Positions 48,955-62,525 of a DNA stretch of 64,000 bases are shown piece after piece. Both the position numbers and the translations under genes were made by a program. Below the pieces are notes generated by a model that saw only the letters and a program-made list of their open reading frames with translations, was not told the origin of the DNA and did not search any database. The DNA lies in assembly GCA_029706075.1 (NCBI GenBank), contig JAINUG010000002.1, positions 1,126,314-1,190,313 of the forward strand, given 5' to 3'. The DNA comes from Aldrovandia affinis. Taxonomy: Eukaryota > Chordata > Actinopteri > Notacanthiformes > Halosauridae. Every line of letters begins with the position of its first letter. Position 1 is the stretch's first letter.

Positions 48955-49080
48955 TATTCATAGAAGGAAAAGTTGCCAGGTTCAGATCCCGGATGTGGGT
49001 AGTGCCATTGTACCCTGGAGCCCTGGGCAAATTAACCTGAATCGCTTCAGAAATTATTCAGCGGTATGATTGTAAGACTT
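48955..49080 (+). repeat. tRNA-SINE-like fragment
   Basis: CCAGGTTCAGATCCCGGATG (B-box-like), then GCCATTGTACCCTGGAGCCC and AATTAACCTGAATCGCTTCA. This resembles a common fish SINE body ('...gtacccttgagcaaggtacttaacct...'). Decayed, no A box. Confidence 0.45.
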
Positions 49081-49353
49081 GGATTATGCATAAGTCAGTC
49101 ACCCTGGATACATAGATCCAGCCTGGCTAATAGAGTTGTAACGGTAATGCTGACACGCAATCAATGTGCGCTCGGAAAGTCATCGATACTTATCGAAGCC
49201 ACCACCACCCTTGAAGCGTCTGACAATCAAACAGGCCCCAGTGCTTCTGGACTGCCCCCAATTTGATAAAAAAGGAAGCAAAAAGATTAGAAATAGATAT
49301 CTTTGTGACTTTTTTTTTACCAAACTGGTGGAAAATGCCATTGTACTTTATAT

Positions 49354-49388
<35 letters not shown>

Positions 49389-49595
49389 ATACAGTAATAC
49401 AGTATATTCATATTTTACATATACCGTACACATTCACAAATATATATGTGAAAACAATGGCCATCTCTTTAAAGCTTCATTCAACAGTTGATTCAACAAC
49501 TAAAATGTTAATTTAAAAGGCAGGTTTCTTAATCTTGTCACAGTAATAAAAACACAATTATGCCAAGTGTGGACAATTACGCTAAGTCTAATAAA

Positions 49596-49998
49596 TCTGG
49601 TTTTAAAGGGATACTATAGCCTTCTGTGGGAAAATACTGTTTAACAATGTCTCTTTCAGATCTCTCTCCTAAAGTGTTACAGCGATTTATTATGTTTCCT
49701 GTCTAAAACCTTGCCAGCAAATGTTCATATATTTCCAAATCTCACATGGCAGAGGATGGAGGATGGAGAATGGATTTCTGTCTTTGAATCGTTGAGAATT
49801 ATAACCTTCGGCAGCAAGATTGTGAGTACATTTGAGTCCAGATCCACCGTTCGGCTAAATAGCTACTGGATGGATAATGCATTGTGCAATTGTGCAAGTT
49901 CAGTTAGCAGAACAAGGGGTCACAGGTCAAAGTTAGTTAAAGGCAAATTACACACGGGTAATGTTGGTAATGTTTCATTATTTGTTCTCCTTTAAATG
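49596..49998. mobile_element. Possible MITE with TTTAAAGG-type ends
   Basis: The left end TTTTAAAGGGATACTATAGC and right end TTGTTCTCCTTTAAATG are short imperfect inverted termini (TTTAAAGG/CCTTTAAA). The interior of about 400 bp has no coding content. The right-end region recurs inverted at 43424-43515, but that homology extends past the proposed boundary, so the edges are uncertain. Confidence 0.4.
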
Positions 49999-50094
49999 AC
50001 CCCCCAGTGTAATTTCTCATTTTCAGTTAATTATAAGTACTAAGCGAACACTCAAAACTAATGCCTGGAACAACAACAGGTCAGGTAGTTGAGG

Positions 50095-50222
50095 CAAAAA
50101 CACTTGGGCTATTCCAGGCTAAGTCCAGGCTAGATGCAGTACTGGATACTCTTCAGATTAGGGCATGGCGAGCCTAGATGGGCTGAGCGGCCTGTTCTTG
50201 TCAATATGTGTTCTCATGTTCT
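50095..50222 (+). repeat. Interspersed-repeat 3' end (LINE/SINE-like)
   Basis: GAGCCTAGATGGGCTGAGCG, GCCTGTTCTTGTCAATATGT and TTCTCATGTTCTAA resemble a widespread fish retroelement 3' end ('gggctgaatggcctgttctcgt...ttcttatgttct'). Family not assigned. Confidence 0.4.
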
Positions 50223-52012
50223 AATTGTCTGCATTGATGGACTTGGGTTGGCTTAAAATATTTGAATTTACACTCAGCATGCAATTTGCTTTTAAAAGTG
50301 ACCTGATAAAGCACTATTTAATCTTAAACTTAAATTAAGATTTGATATCTTAATTTTATGGGATATATCTAGCTGAAAATCATTCACCCCACATGACACC
50401 AGCAGCCCATAACACAGGTAATGGGCAACATAGATCATTCACAAAAGGCACAAGGCACATTTGAACTGCTCATGGCTTCAGGAGACACATCTGGGCACTG
50501 GGAAAGAAAGACAGACTCAGCACATATGAGTGATAAACTCACAAGCACAGCGATGGCATCACCATCCTGCACGCTATCGATTTCAGATGGATGAGGATGA
50601 ATGAGGCTCCCAAAAAAAAACCATCTCCTGAGCTTACATTTATTTTCATTCAACAATGAAAAATGTGTTTTAAAGCATATATTTTACTGATAACCCCCTG
50701 GCAACAACACAGCCTCTATTACCATATTCTATTTAGTGTTATAAAACAGAAAGGTAAGAAAAAGGTGAACATGTACTCTTGAATATGGAGCCGAGAAATT
50801 GGAATATATTGTGAATTATTGTAAATTATTCCACCCTGCATTTCTTTTCACTTCGTGTAACTTCTATGTTTTGTAACGATGAAATCTGTATTGATAATCT
50901 TTTAAATTCTGAAAGCCTAACTGGGGACAGAGGTCGCAAATTAGCGCTGGCTAGAAACACTGTATGCAGTGCATCCGTTTTGGTGTTTTTTTAGCTTGTA
51001 ACAATGTTTACTTGCATTGTCCCTGACAAGTAAATGAAAAAAAAAAAAGAAAAATGAACAGTCCCCAAATTACAACTGGAATTACCAATAACCATATCGA
51101 CACGACTTCTCTCCAGGGCATTCATTCACAAAATAAGTGACATTTCGGTCAACCTTCAAGACTCATACACATGTTGAGTTTTCCATGTCAATGTGAGCGC
51201 ATTTGAATCCCTATCTCCATTATAAAAAAGCACACAGGAAGTTCAAAGGAATGAAAGCCTCATGCCGTGCGGCTTCTGTAGGAATTCCGCTTCGGCCCGT
51301 AAAGAGGCGGGAACTTGCAAACTGCATGGACGAGTGGACTCTTCGAGTGGCCACTGCGTTCAGCGGCACTTCAGCGCAGCGGAAGAGGCTCAAAGCGAGA
51401 GAGCGAGTCAAGGTAGGATGGAGCCTGTGGCTCTCTCAAAGGCAGACGCACTTCCTGTTAGCGCTGCTCTCTGGCTCCGGAGGTGACCAGGTTGGATAAG
51501 GGGGGAGACTCATGTATGATATGATCCGCATTCATTATTCATCAATGTGAGACATGATCTGCGCTTATCATTTATGAACACCGCAGAAAAGAGACCTTTT
51601 GACCGCTTCACTTTAGAAGCGGCACTGAAAATAGCTTGGGCTAGGGCAAAGGGTTGTATTACAGTGGGGCAACCAATCACGAAAGGGTGCCCTCGGAACC
51701 CCCACAGGACTTTATAACCCTGAGAGACAAGCAGGGTCACTATAGGGCTGAAAGACGGGGTCCGAAACCACCAGTGTGAGCGTGAGAACCCTGCTACAGG
51801 ACCACTCCCAGGAGTCTTCAGTAAAAGAGACGTCAGGGATTCAGGCAGACACTTCAAATCCACTCGAGTTTAATTAGCACAGTTTGCGCCAGTACAAGCC
51901 TAAATTTCTGCATTCTGAGTCACATATGTATATATTCCAGCTAAGCCCTGGGCATCTTTCAACCCTAATCAGGAACTAGTCAAATACAGCAGGTTGAGAG
52001 AAAGAGGGAGAG

Positions 52013-52019
<7 letters not shown>

Positions 52020-52044
<25 letters not shown>

Positions 52045-52046
52045 CC
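52020..52046. repeat. (GA)n microsatellite
   Basis: About 13 uninterrupted GA units. Confidence 0.93.
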
Positions 52047-55000
52047 TGAGGGAGAGTGAACAGGCAACCATACAGCACACAAATTCGATATTTTATAAAT
52101 ATTACTTTTGATAATCTAACCGTTTTATGATTTTTCTTTAATTATTTACTATTATTTTGGTATGTGTGTGTGTGTTTGCATGTGTATGCGTGTATGGGTA
52201 TGTGACTCGACACAACCATTCCTTTTTGCCATTCCAATAAAGCCAATTTGAATTTGAGAAGGGGACAGAGAGGAGAGAGAGCAGAAAAGCATGATGAAAT
52301 GACTATTTTACAGAAACTAGTTCATTGATGGCCAGATTTACAGATGTTTTGGGGTTTTTTTTTGCATGAGGACAAAGTGCACAAAGTGCAAAGCAGCAGT
52401 GGTGTGTCAAATCACTGGTTGGCTGCTCTCATTGGTTAGTGATTACCTCATCAGCAACTGTAGGGCTACAGAGACAAACATCTCATGCCCTTCGTGTTTT
52501 ATCACCAAACAAAACCGACATTAATTTTTTCCATCTCTCTTGTGCCATTAAAAAGTAATGTTATGGCAGCTTGGGGCAATATGTGTGTGTGTGTTGCATT
52601 GCGTTGCGTGTTTTATGTTTTGTTGTTCATTACATAAAGTCACAAATGCAATATAAAAAGGCAACAGCCGAGTCGCTCCTAGACGCTGTTTTCGAGACAT
52701 TTTTCGTGTTAATTATGTGTGGATGATGTCACTGTCATGTGCCGTTCTTGACTGATCATCATCACTGTCCGGGCGGGGCGGGAGCGTGTGAAATGCTCAG
52801 ATTGCTCCGCTCCACTGCTCGACTCACACGGTCCCATGGCTTAGATCGCTTGCTCTCACGTCTCACACAAACACATCAGTGAATAAATACATAATCAGCA
52901 CCCTGTAGGACATAGCTCTCCCCTGCGACAACCCTCACAGTCACGTTTCACTGTGCCACGCCGTCACGCTCCCACAGACAGACAGACAGACAGAGGTCAT
53001 CAGAGAAAGAGACACAGAGGCACACGGACAGACGGACAGAGAGAGGTCATCAGAGAAAGACACAGAGAGGCACACGGATACTTAAAAAATATATTTCTGC
53101 AATCGGAAAGTTTAAGCTTTAAAAGTAAATTGTCCCTGGACATTTCAAGTACACATCCAGAATTTGAACGTTGATTTTGATTGATGGGTGTTTGGTGTGC
53201 AAACCAAAGCGAAATACTTCCATGTGTTTATGTCGGCAGTGGTTTTTGGTTTCTTTGAAGCGGTTTACATTTGATATTTTTGAGATTGTACAGAAGAATG
53301 ACAACAGTCACGCTGGCACTTGACACAGTTTCTTCAGAAATTACAGGACGCAAGCTACCAAAGACATTCTGCGTTACGCTTCATTGCCTGATAAATCACC
53401 TGTGTCCCACAGGAAATACAAGTGGGTAAATGTCTAATCACAATCAATAATTGAGTCTCGTCTTTGCGTTGTCTAAAATAGGCATATTGCCTAAGGTTGG
53501 GACATGTTCAAGGACTGCAGGTAACACAAGCACAAGTACTTTTCCAAGAAGAGGGTGACCTCATTCTTTTAATGTCTGCAAGGAACCTATTGATCCAAGG
53601 TTTCAGGGCCAAAACGGAGAGCAATGTTGCATAAAGTCTGTGATATTACACAGAAGAATGCACTGTGCAGTGTGACTCTTCGAGTCTATGACGTTCAAAG
53701 AACATGAGATGGTATCAGGTATTGTAGCATGGTGACAGGTGATGCCACTGTGCAGGGGGATGAGGTTAGACAAGAAGACAGAGAAAGGACAGTTCAAAGG
53801 CACACAGCCATTCTATTATTCCCCTACTGGAGTTGAATACAAAAAAAACATAACTCAATTTTTGTCGTACAAGGGCTGGGTGAAAAAGAAGCAGGTTGTG
53901 CCTTCATGCCAGGCACAGAGAAACACCTTGGCTGATTACCAATCGACCTCGGCTGTGCCTGTAAGTCTGGCCGCTGCTGTCCATGGTCTTGAAGGCCTCC
54001 CAGGGTTTGGAAGACAGCAGAAGCAGTGGACAGTGGCCAAAGAGGTGTATTTGACAAGGAGTCACTTTAAAATAAAATCTGCTGCGTCGAGTACCTTAGT
54101 GCTCACGTTCTGGGAATAACCAGTTTTAATGACTTTCTGGAAGGTTGTTGTGGAAGTTCTTTCCTATTTATTGCATGTGATTGTACCCATTTGATTGGGT
54201 TTTCTTCTTTTTGGAGATGGTACCCTCATTCTATTAAACTTAGGTGAGATATGGGATATTTTACTGCAAGGCCTTCGATTTTAAGAAATGCTGAAGGGTA
54301 GTGCAGAGCCAGCCATTAATTTAAATTCAGTTTGGTTATATTATTTTCAGGACATTTTGATGTTGGAGAGGTCGATGGCCAAGTTGCACAGGGCCAGTTG
54401 TGCCACCTGGAATAGTTGGTTGGGTTTTGTGCGCTTCATCATCAACGTTATTTGTAGTGTAGCTCAATGGTCTTTACTTTGTAGTCATGTTTACCTTTTC
54501 TCTCCTCCTCTTTTAATGATTGGAATTTGTTGTGCAGTGTGTTAAAATAGCATAGTAAAAAATGGTTCACAAAAAAAAAAACTATGGCATCAGTAATATG
54601 GTGCATAATGTGAAGCTGATATAATCCGACTCTGACAATATCACAATGAATTTAATCATTTTAATTGTTTTGGAAATATCAGTTTTAAAATGCCTGCCAC
54701 TGCTGCTGTTGCTGACTGGAAGCAATCAATGACCTCATTATTCTTTTTTTTGTGAACAGCTTGTTCCGGCACGGCCTCAGCAACAACACAGCTTCAGCCG
54801 AAGCGTTGCTCCGCTTTTCCAGGTTGATCTGAATTATAATGGTCATTTGAACAGATGAGCGATCGCAAGGCATGGACTCCACAGCCAGAATGTGTTAATT
54901 CCTCATGACCTAAGAGGGCAAATTGCAGTTGTCAGGGGAAATATTGTGTTCATTGGCTGAACTGACTGGTGCTGCACAGCTCAGCGGAACGCTGTCAGGC

Positions 55001-55333
55001 TTCGGTGCCCCTGTCCTGGGTGAAAAATGCTCCACAGCAGGGGGCGAGGTGGGCCTGTCCCTCCCTCTCACACAGCCCTCAAACCTTGCCGTCTATTTAT
55101 CACAAGTCCCAGCACACATCACGGTTTCCCATATTGGCCCACTCAGGCGGAAACGTCCTAGTTATTCAATAGACATACACATTCAACAGACGGGGCAAAG
55201 AATGTATCGGTGCACATCATAACCTTTGCGGTTGTCTTTGAATTAAAGTAAAAGATACCTCAAGACATCAGGCCTCACACTGGCCTCTGACTTCAGAGTC
55301 CTGAGTGCAAGGTCATTCACCGTGGAACTCTTA

Positions 55334-55533
55334 ATTGTGAGGTCATAAAGGGTGGAGCTCTGAGTGTGAGTTCATAAAAAGGGTGGAGCTCTGAGTGTGA
55401 GGTCATAAAGGGTGGAGCTCTGAGTGTGAGATCATAAAGGCTGGAGCTCTGAGTGTGAGGTCATAAAGGCTGGAGCTCTGAGTGTGAGGTCATAAAGGCT
55501 GGAGCTCTGAGTGTGAGGTCATAAAGGCTGGAG
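55334..55533. repeat. 29-bp minisatellite, about 7 copies
   Basis: The unit GGTGGAGCTCTGAGTGTGAG plus GTCATAAAG is repeated with GGTGG/GCTGG variants. Confidence 0.95.
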
Positions 55534-57536
55534 ACCTGGTCTATAGATCTATGGTAACCAGATGGTCAGCTCCTGTGTTACCTCTGTCCTCTCCACCTCC
55601 TTACTCTTGGAGGGTTCGCTTGGTAAAAGGACTTGTGCTACATTACAATTTATGAATATTCATGAAGAGCCATGCCCAAGGACAGAACATCCATTGCCTG
55701 AAGTACTGTCACTGAAAACGCGCCTTAATGAATATTAATGAGATGTATTGAATTGGAATGTTTTGGTGTCTGTAGTACAGAGACAGAACTTTCAATGTTA
55801 AGAGTACAGAGCTGACCTTCCAGTTAGTGTATAGCAATTTTGCTCTACCTCTCTGAGCCCACAACCCACTTTGGGAACACATTTACTGTGACCCACTCTT
55901 TATAAAAATATGATTAGTCATATGTTCAAATATGGAATCAAACTGTTGTTGTTTTTTACTTATATGAAAACAACTGCATATATACTGTAACTAATGCAGT
56001 GGATGAACAGTTCAGTAAGTGCTTCATTTAACTTTTGTGAATATCAGTGGAAACAGTTTTAAATACAGTCATTTATTTTTGCATGTGTGTTCCGTGACCC
56101 ATCTTAACCCCTCTCACGACCCAGGCTGGCCAGTCGTAGCCCTCGTCTGGCTGTCATTTCACATTCCCTTCGATGCGATGCACGAGAGAAACCTACATGC
56201 ACTTATTCTGCCACCCAGGACAGGTGAGCACAGGGGCATGAGGTCTTCGTGAGGAAAAAAAAGAGCACAAAGAGTCAGGTCCCATTGAAGGTTCCAGAGA
56301 TTCCAGTTTTCAATCAGTATGGTTTCAGGGGGTTGCGCTAATGAGCAAGAGGCTATGGTGGTAGACATCATTCAGTTCATCCCCTGGTCAACACACAAAC
56401 ACATGTACACTCACACACACTGAGATAACCTAAATCTAAATTAACTTCTGAGGTCATTTTTTATTCATATTTCCCACGACCGGAGCGGGTAACAAAGTGT
56501 GCCGCCATCCGTCTTGGTGGCACCGAGACGACGGGTGCTGGCTATAAATACCTCCGCGCGCAAGCCGAGGGCAGAACAAGGAGGGGAGGGGAGGGGAGGG
56601 GCGGGCTGGATCTTTCTGACAGCTCCAAGATGGGGGCACTCTCTGTCCCCGCAGGGGGTCAGAACAGAAGGAGAGAGGTCGATGCACCAGAGCGAGGAAG
56701 AGGAGGGGGGCGTGGAGCACGTTGGGAACCACTGAGCTGTCCTGGAACCTTCGACGCACGACCACGCACCTCTCCTGAACGCACATCTCCACACCTCTCC
56801 TAAATGCATACAATCATAAAGCTGTCATTTGTCAGTCTCTACTCTTTACAGGCAAGCGGGTGGCGTCTTGCTGGAGCCGATGTGCTGTCACATTAACACC
56901 GCATCTGGAGGCGACAGTTGTTGTTCCTGGCAACTGTTCCGCATTAAACTCCAAATCCAATACCCACCTCTGCTAATTTGGTCAAATTTAGTGAGAGCCT
57001 TACATACATTTTGGTTCCTATTCCTCCTTTCCAAATAGAAAATAAAACAACGAAGAGTATGATTTAATGAAAGCCAATGCACAACACGGGATATGAATTA
57101 CCCGTCCAGCAGACTCGCCGTTTCAGTTGACCTCACACATGGTTTTCCCACAGCAGGATGGCTAAGGGAGCAATAAAGGGAAAGTGTACGGGTGCTAGCC
57201 TGGACCCTCAGGACAGGAGTCCTGCTCCCATACCACAGACAGAGACCTGTCCATAACCGTGTACATGTGCTGGAACTAGCCGACATAGCTTGTTCGCCTC
57301 TCACCATTATTGGCAATAGCGTAATTAAACGTGCCACTCGGAACAGGCAGTCTTTAACTGAACATGCTGTGGGTCCCTGAGGCCACGAGCACTAAAACCT
57401 GATAACTGAAGTCGAAGCATTCTCCAGGACCTGATCGGTCAATTTGAATTGAACGGGCAATTACAATGATAATTTCGCTCTTGTCGTGCACTCAGTCATA
57501 GGCCCTGTTGAGACTGTGTGGGTAGATACAATACCA

Positions 57537-58505
57537 TCCAGTTATTCACACCCTTGACAAAGATGAGCAAAGAAGGTTGTATAAAATAATACAGGTAATG
57601 AGCTATATTGTATAGTTAAAATATGAAAATGATATTCTTTTATACTAATATAATTGCACAGAGAAAAATATTTTGTTTAACAAGTAATGTTTTTTATCCC
57701 AAAATGTATGTGACACAATTATTCATGCACTAAATCATTTAAATAAAATCCAACAAACATAAATCTGCATTAACATTCTTTTTTTAATCTTAGGGAACTG
57801 TTTTGCCTCCCATGGCTTTGTGTGTTCGCTGGGGTATAAAAATAAGGTAACACGCATGTCAAATCCATTTGTCACCCATCATCATGAGGAAACCGAAGGA
57901 ACTCTTAGAAGATATAAGACACGGGGTTGTTGACCTTTACAAGTCAAGAGATGGTTACAAACAAATAAATGAAAAGCTAAAGATACTAATAGGCTTTGTG
58001 GAAGGACTGCCGGAAAAAAGGATTTATTGAGGAAATCAACAAAAATATGTGCCTGGAGTTTGCTAAAGAGCATTGGAATTCCGACTGGAACCAAGGTTAT
58101 GGTCATACGAGACCAAAATGTACCCTTTTGACTGTGCAGGCCAGTGGAGGGTTTGTCAACAGAAGAAGGGGGCTTGTGTTGAAAAGAATGTCATAGCTAT
58201 AGTAGAATATGGTGGTGGATCTTTGATTTTAATAGGGTTGTTTTGCATCTACTGGTCCTGGGGCTCTTGTTAAGGTCAATGAAATCATGAACTCCAGCAA
58301 GAACCAAGACATTTTTGCAGAAGGATCTGAAGGATCTTGAAAGATTCTGTATGGAGGAATGGTCAAAGATCCCCCATTATGTTCGCCAATCCCATAAAAC
58401 ACTATAGAAGATGTCTCAGCAGTGTAAATAGGGGTGTGAATAGTTGTGAAAAATAAATATTACTTGTCAAACAAAACATTTCACTCTGAGCAACTGTATT
58501 GGTCC
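57537..58505 (+). mobile_element. Decayed Tc1/mariner-like transposon
   Basis: The left region (CACCCTTGACAAAG; AATTGCACAGAGAAAAATAT; TTTGTTTAACAAGTAATG at 57645-57690) is the inverted partner of the right end (TATTACTTGTCAAACAAAAC, TTTCACTCTGAGCAACTGTA, 58461-58500). Between them are transposase relics in the plus sense: an N-terminal DIRHGVVDLYKSRDGYKQI-like helix-turn-helix segment near 57920-57970, CLEFAKEHWNSDWNQ near 58050 and GGGSLILIG near 58215. The frame is broken several times and no DDE triad is readable. Inactive. Confidence 0.75.
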
Positions 58506-58648
58506 TACTTCACTACAAAGCACGCTGAGATTGTGTAGGGCGCTGTACAAATGCAATCCATTATTATAATAATAATAATTATTATTATTATTATTATTCG
58601 TCCCACCTGGATTTAAATTGGTCAGGGTTCTGCTGGTTATAAATATAC

Positions 58649-58790
58649 GCCATTTAGCAGATGCTTTTATCCAAAGCGACTTACAGTAGTGAATGCATAC
58701 ATTTTCAGTATATGTGGCCCCAGTGGGGATTGAACCCACAACCTAAGCGTTGCCAACGCTGTGCTCTACCAACTGAGCCACAGAGAACTG
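58649..58790 (-). mobile_element. tRNA-derived SINE with V-SINE-like core
   Basis: Minus strand: A box TGGCTCAGTTGG, B box GGTTCAATCCC, then the core GTCGCTTTGGATAAAAGCAT and CTGCTAAATGGC. Same family as 22362-22503. Confidence 0.8.
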
Positions 58791-59591
58791 GTTATTGCTG
58801 CATTAGCTCCTTGAAACAATGCTCCAGGCCCTCACAGGCTGGAAGTCAGTGTGTCTGAATCAGCTGTCATCAGTGAGAGACATGCGTCTGCTAGGGCCGG
58901 CCCTGCCACATCAGCACCTGCTACGTGCAGTAATGTGTAACCCGTAGTATACATGACAGGCTACACAGGAAAACAGTAAGTGGCTTGCCGGCAAGCGCAC
59001 GCCTTTCAGCTGCAGTGCTCTCTGCGCGGGTGTGGCTGCGCACAGTGGTTTCCGATTCCAAATTGTGGAGATAAAAAGAGGAAAAACTGTTTCAATGTAC
59101 AGATGAATAGAATAAAATGCATATTTATGTTGAGACTAGCACAGCGGATCTGCGGAATGGCTTCCCCTCGTGAAAATGGATACGATTGAACTACTGCTTG
59201 TTGTCCATGTTCGAGTCATACATTGCCTTTCTATTTGAGAATCCAAGTGTCAATGTGACTTGTGACAAGAGCACAACCGAGTCCACGCACTGCGACCATG
59301 TTGGATTACGAGGTTGCAGGCTCCCCCAGTAGAATCAGGAAAGGTAGTCCAAAGAAAGCGCTTCAATGTTGGCTCACAGTGCCTTTTCAAGTTCTTTCAT
59401 CGTGTGGGTACTGCTCCTTGTATTCTCCGCCTTTGTCTTTGTTGTCATTTTGATGTTACTTGTTCAAAGGCACAAGGTAGCTGCAGCCATGTCCCGCTGC
59501 TTTTATGATGAGAGATAAATGAACTGACTTCATTTTAAATTAATTGGACTAGTCTCTTTACAATATGTGATGAATGCTTGTGCCTCCTGTT

Positions 59592-59599
<8 letters not shown>

Positions 59600-59679
<80 letters not shown>

Positions 59680-59687
59680 GCTGTGTG
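59600..59687. repeat. (TG)n(GA)n compound microsatellite
   Basis: About 24 TG units followed by about 14 GA units. Confidence 0.96.
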
Positions 59688-61029
59688 TGTAATCCATATC
59701 TGACTGGCTGAATGAGGTCTACGGGAATTAAAACAAAAAAACAAACAGACCGAATGCATATTTTTTCTCATATAGTACGCTTCACCGAGGCTGCCTAATT
59801 GGTCACATCGAAGCATCAAAGATCAATGGACAGCACAAAGAAGATGGCCCCTCAATTCAGAGGGAGCATTTGTGCTCTTGCCATAAATAAGAGACTAAAC
59901 AGCAGCAAACGAGAGGCCATTGATTTTCTCTCACATGGTTCTGCCCGCTTATTTTACTGTCACTGCTCACTGTGACTGTATAACAGCTTCAGAGGAATTA
60001 TTCAGGTTCGAGTTTCTCACTTCTGAGAAAATGAATGCCTCCTTTTCCATTTGAGCACTACATTTTTCCATTGGCCCCCTTCCCGCCAGTTTGTAGTAAG
60101 TGGCAACACACTGTGCTGCAGATGCTACACGTCCCCTCCTCTCGCCGAAGAAGAGCGACAGCCTCTCCAACCCGAGGGTCTCCAATTCCGGGCACATTTC
60201 TTGTATTCTGGGGAAGAACGGGGCTCTCTCCCTGTATTTTTCACATTCGGTCAAGAGGTGCAGCTCTGTCCCTGCCTATCGGATATGAGTGAGTTCTCTC
60301 TCTCATGGTTCATATAAATGCAAATTACCAATATTTGCCTGCTATGAGACATTTTTAAATCAACACTTTAACATGTTTCCAATTTCCTTCAAGGATTCAA
60401 CAAGTCAAACAGGCTTTATTAACATGACAGGAGATATCCTGTGTTGCCATTGGCCCTCTCTCTCCCCTTCTCTCTCAACCTGGATGTCCGTGGGACCATC
60501 GACCTCAACCATTAGTCAGAGACATCAGGAGAGCATTAATTATCCCCTCCTGACTTCCTGTCACGTGATCCCACCTCTGCGTTTTCCCTGTGCAGCACAC
60601 TGTAATCAGGCAGTAGGTGCTGACACAGTCTGCGTTCTCTCGCGTGGAGGAGGAGAGTGAGCTGGTGTGAAACCTCTCACGCTCACAAGTTTCCTCATCC
60701 AATTTCCCTCACTCAGCAGTAGAAGGGCTCTCCTTTACAGATCCCGCACACAAAAGGCTCAGCAAATCTACCGGGAGGAAGTTACAAACACACACACAGC
60801 CTGCTCAGTCTGAGAGACTAGAAGAGAGAGAAAGAGAGAGTGAGAGGCAGATGTTTCTGCCTCCCACTTCCTCCCGCAGTGTGAAAAATATATTATGAAG
60901 TATACTGCAGTAATTCTTCAAAACTTTTTAGTGAAGGAATTTCCCAAAAACACATTTCCTTCACTAATGAAGAGGAGCTGCCAGTCATTTTAGGGGAAGG
61001 GCCAACAACCCCACTAACAGCACAATATA

Positions 61030-62404
61030 CGGCGGGTATAAAAATGATTCCACCCCCTTTGTCATTTTTCACATTTGATTTACTTACTTCATGGAATCAA
61101 AATGGATTTAACTGGGATTTCTTGTCACTGATCAATACAAAATACCCTATAATGTGAAATAGAAATTAATCTTAATTACACATAAAAAACTGATAATAAT
61201 TGATTGCATAAGTATTCACCCCTTTTGCTAAGACTCACCTAAATAAACTCTGGTGCAATCAATTGTCTTCAGAGGACACACAATTATTTGATTGGAGTCC
61301 AACTGAGTACAATTAAGGTGTTTCAAATGATTTCAAATTAAATACACCTTTCTGTGAGAGGTCCCACAGTTAAATATTCCATTTCCAAACAAGAGCTTCA
61401 TCATGCATACCAAAGAACATTCAAAGCAAATCTGAGAAAAGGTTCTTCAAAAGCACCAAACAGAGCACACTGTCCACGGGACAACAACAGGCCGGGCGCT
61501 TCACAAGTCTGCTCTTTATGGGAGGGTGGCAAAAATAAAGCCATAGTTGAAGGAAAGTCACATGAAATCTCACCTAGAGTGTGCCAGAAGGCATGTGGGA
61601 GACTCTCAAACCAAGTGGAGGAAGATTCTATGCTCTGATGAGACCAAGATTGAACTTTTTGGCATGAACGTTAGGCACTTTGTTTGGCGCAAGCCTAACA
61701 CTGCGCATCATCCCAAGAACATTATCCCTACCGTGAAACATGGTGACAGGAGCCTAATGCTATGGGGATGCTCCTCTGCTTCAGGCACTGGAACACTTGT
61801 CAAAGTAGAGGGCAAAATGGATGGAGCAAGGTATAGATAAATCTTGGAGTAAAACCTGCTGCAGTCTGCAAGAGACCTGAGAGAAGATTTATGTTGCAGC
61901 AGGACAATGACTCAAAGCATACAGCAAAAGTCACACTGGAGTGGTTTAAAAACAATCTATGTCCTGGAGTGGCCCAGTCAAAGCCCAGACCTCAATCCCA
62001 TTGAGAATCTGTGGAAAGATTTGAAAATTGCTGTTCACCACCAATCCCCATCCAACCTGATGGAGCTCAGGCAATTTTTTAAACAAGAATTGACAAAAAT
62101 TGCAATGTCCAGATGTGCAAGAGCTTCTAGTTTAACAGCAACAGAGGTTGTTTTTGTACTTATTTGGCAGTATTTTGTATTGATCACCCAGTATTAACTA
62201 AAATGTGAAAAATGACAAAGGGGCGAATACTTATGTTATCAACTATTGGTTTTTTTTTAGTTGTAATTAAGAAGAGAGTTGTTTTTGTATTTATTTGGCA
62301 GTATTTTGTATTGATCACTAGCAAAAAATCCCAATGAAATCCATGATGTAAGAAAATAAAATGTGAAAAATGACAAAGGGGGCGAATACTTATTATACCC
62401 ACTG
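61030..62404 (+). mobile_element. Near full-length, inactive Tc1-like transposon
   Basis: The left terminus (from 61030, after TA) and the right terminus (ending CCACTG at 62404, before TA) are long inverted repeats of about 110 bp sharing CCCCCTTTGTCATTTTTCAC and GTGATCAATACAAAATAC-like blocks (GTCACTGATCAATACAAAAT on the left). Transposase relics on the plus strand include KILCSDETKIELFG (first catalytic Asp), VWRKPNTAHH, MLWGCSSASGTG and EWPSQSPDLNPIENLWKDL (second Asp and Glu of DD34E). The helix-turn-helix half is mostly missing: GPTVKYSISKQELHHAYQ jumps to CSLWEGGKNKAIVEGK. Interrupted by frameshifts, so non-autonomous. Confidence 0.88.
62206..62400. repeat. Duplicated right end within the Tc1-like element
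   Basis: AATGTGAAAAATGACAAAGG plus GGCGAATACTTAT occurs at about 62209 and again at about 62361. GTTTTTGTA-TTATTTGGCAG with TATTTTGTATTGATCAC occurs at about 62150 and 62281. The 3' end thus carries two copies of the subterminal segment. Confidence 0.85.
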
Positions 62405-62439
62405 TATATACTGTATATATGGTTCTGCAACACTGTAAC

Positions 62440-62525
62440 ACCATACCAATAAAGCACCTTGTAATTAAAAATTGAAAGAGAGAGAGAAGGAGTGGGGAAG
62501 AGGGGGGAGGGAGAAAGATAGAGAG
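62440..62525 (+). repeat. Retroelement-like 3' tail followed by GA repeats
   Basis: CCAATAAAGCACCTTGTAAT then AAAATTGAAAGAGAGAGAG, the same design as the tail at 10076 (AATAAAGCATCTTGAATT...). Confidence 0.4.

Noticed and set aside
53739-54119. 126-codon plus-strand frame
   Set aside because: No recognisable domain, repeat-free but without exon borders or biased codon pattern; nothing to support a gene.
58714-58790. Possible tRNA gene on the minus strand
   Set aside because: Head of a V-SINE-like element, followed directly by the conserved SINE core.
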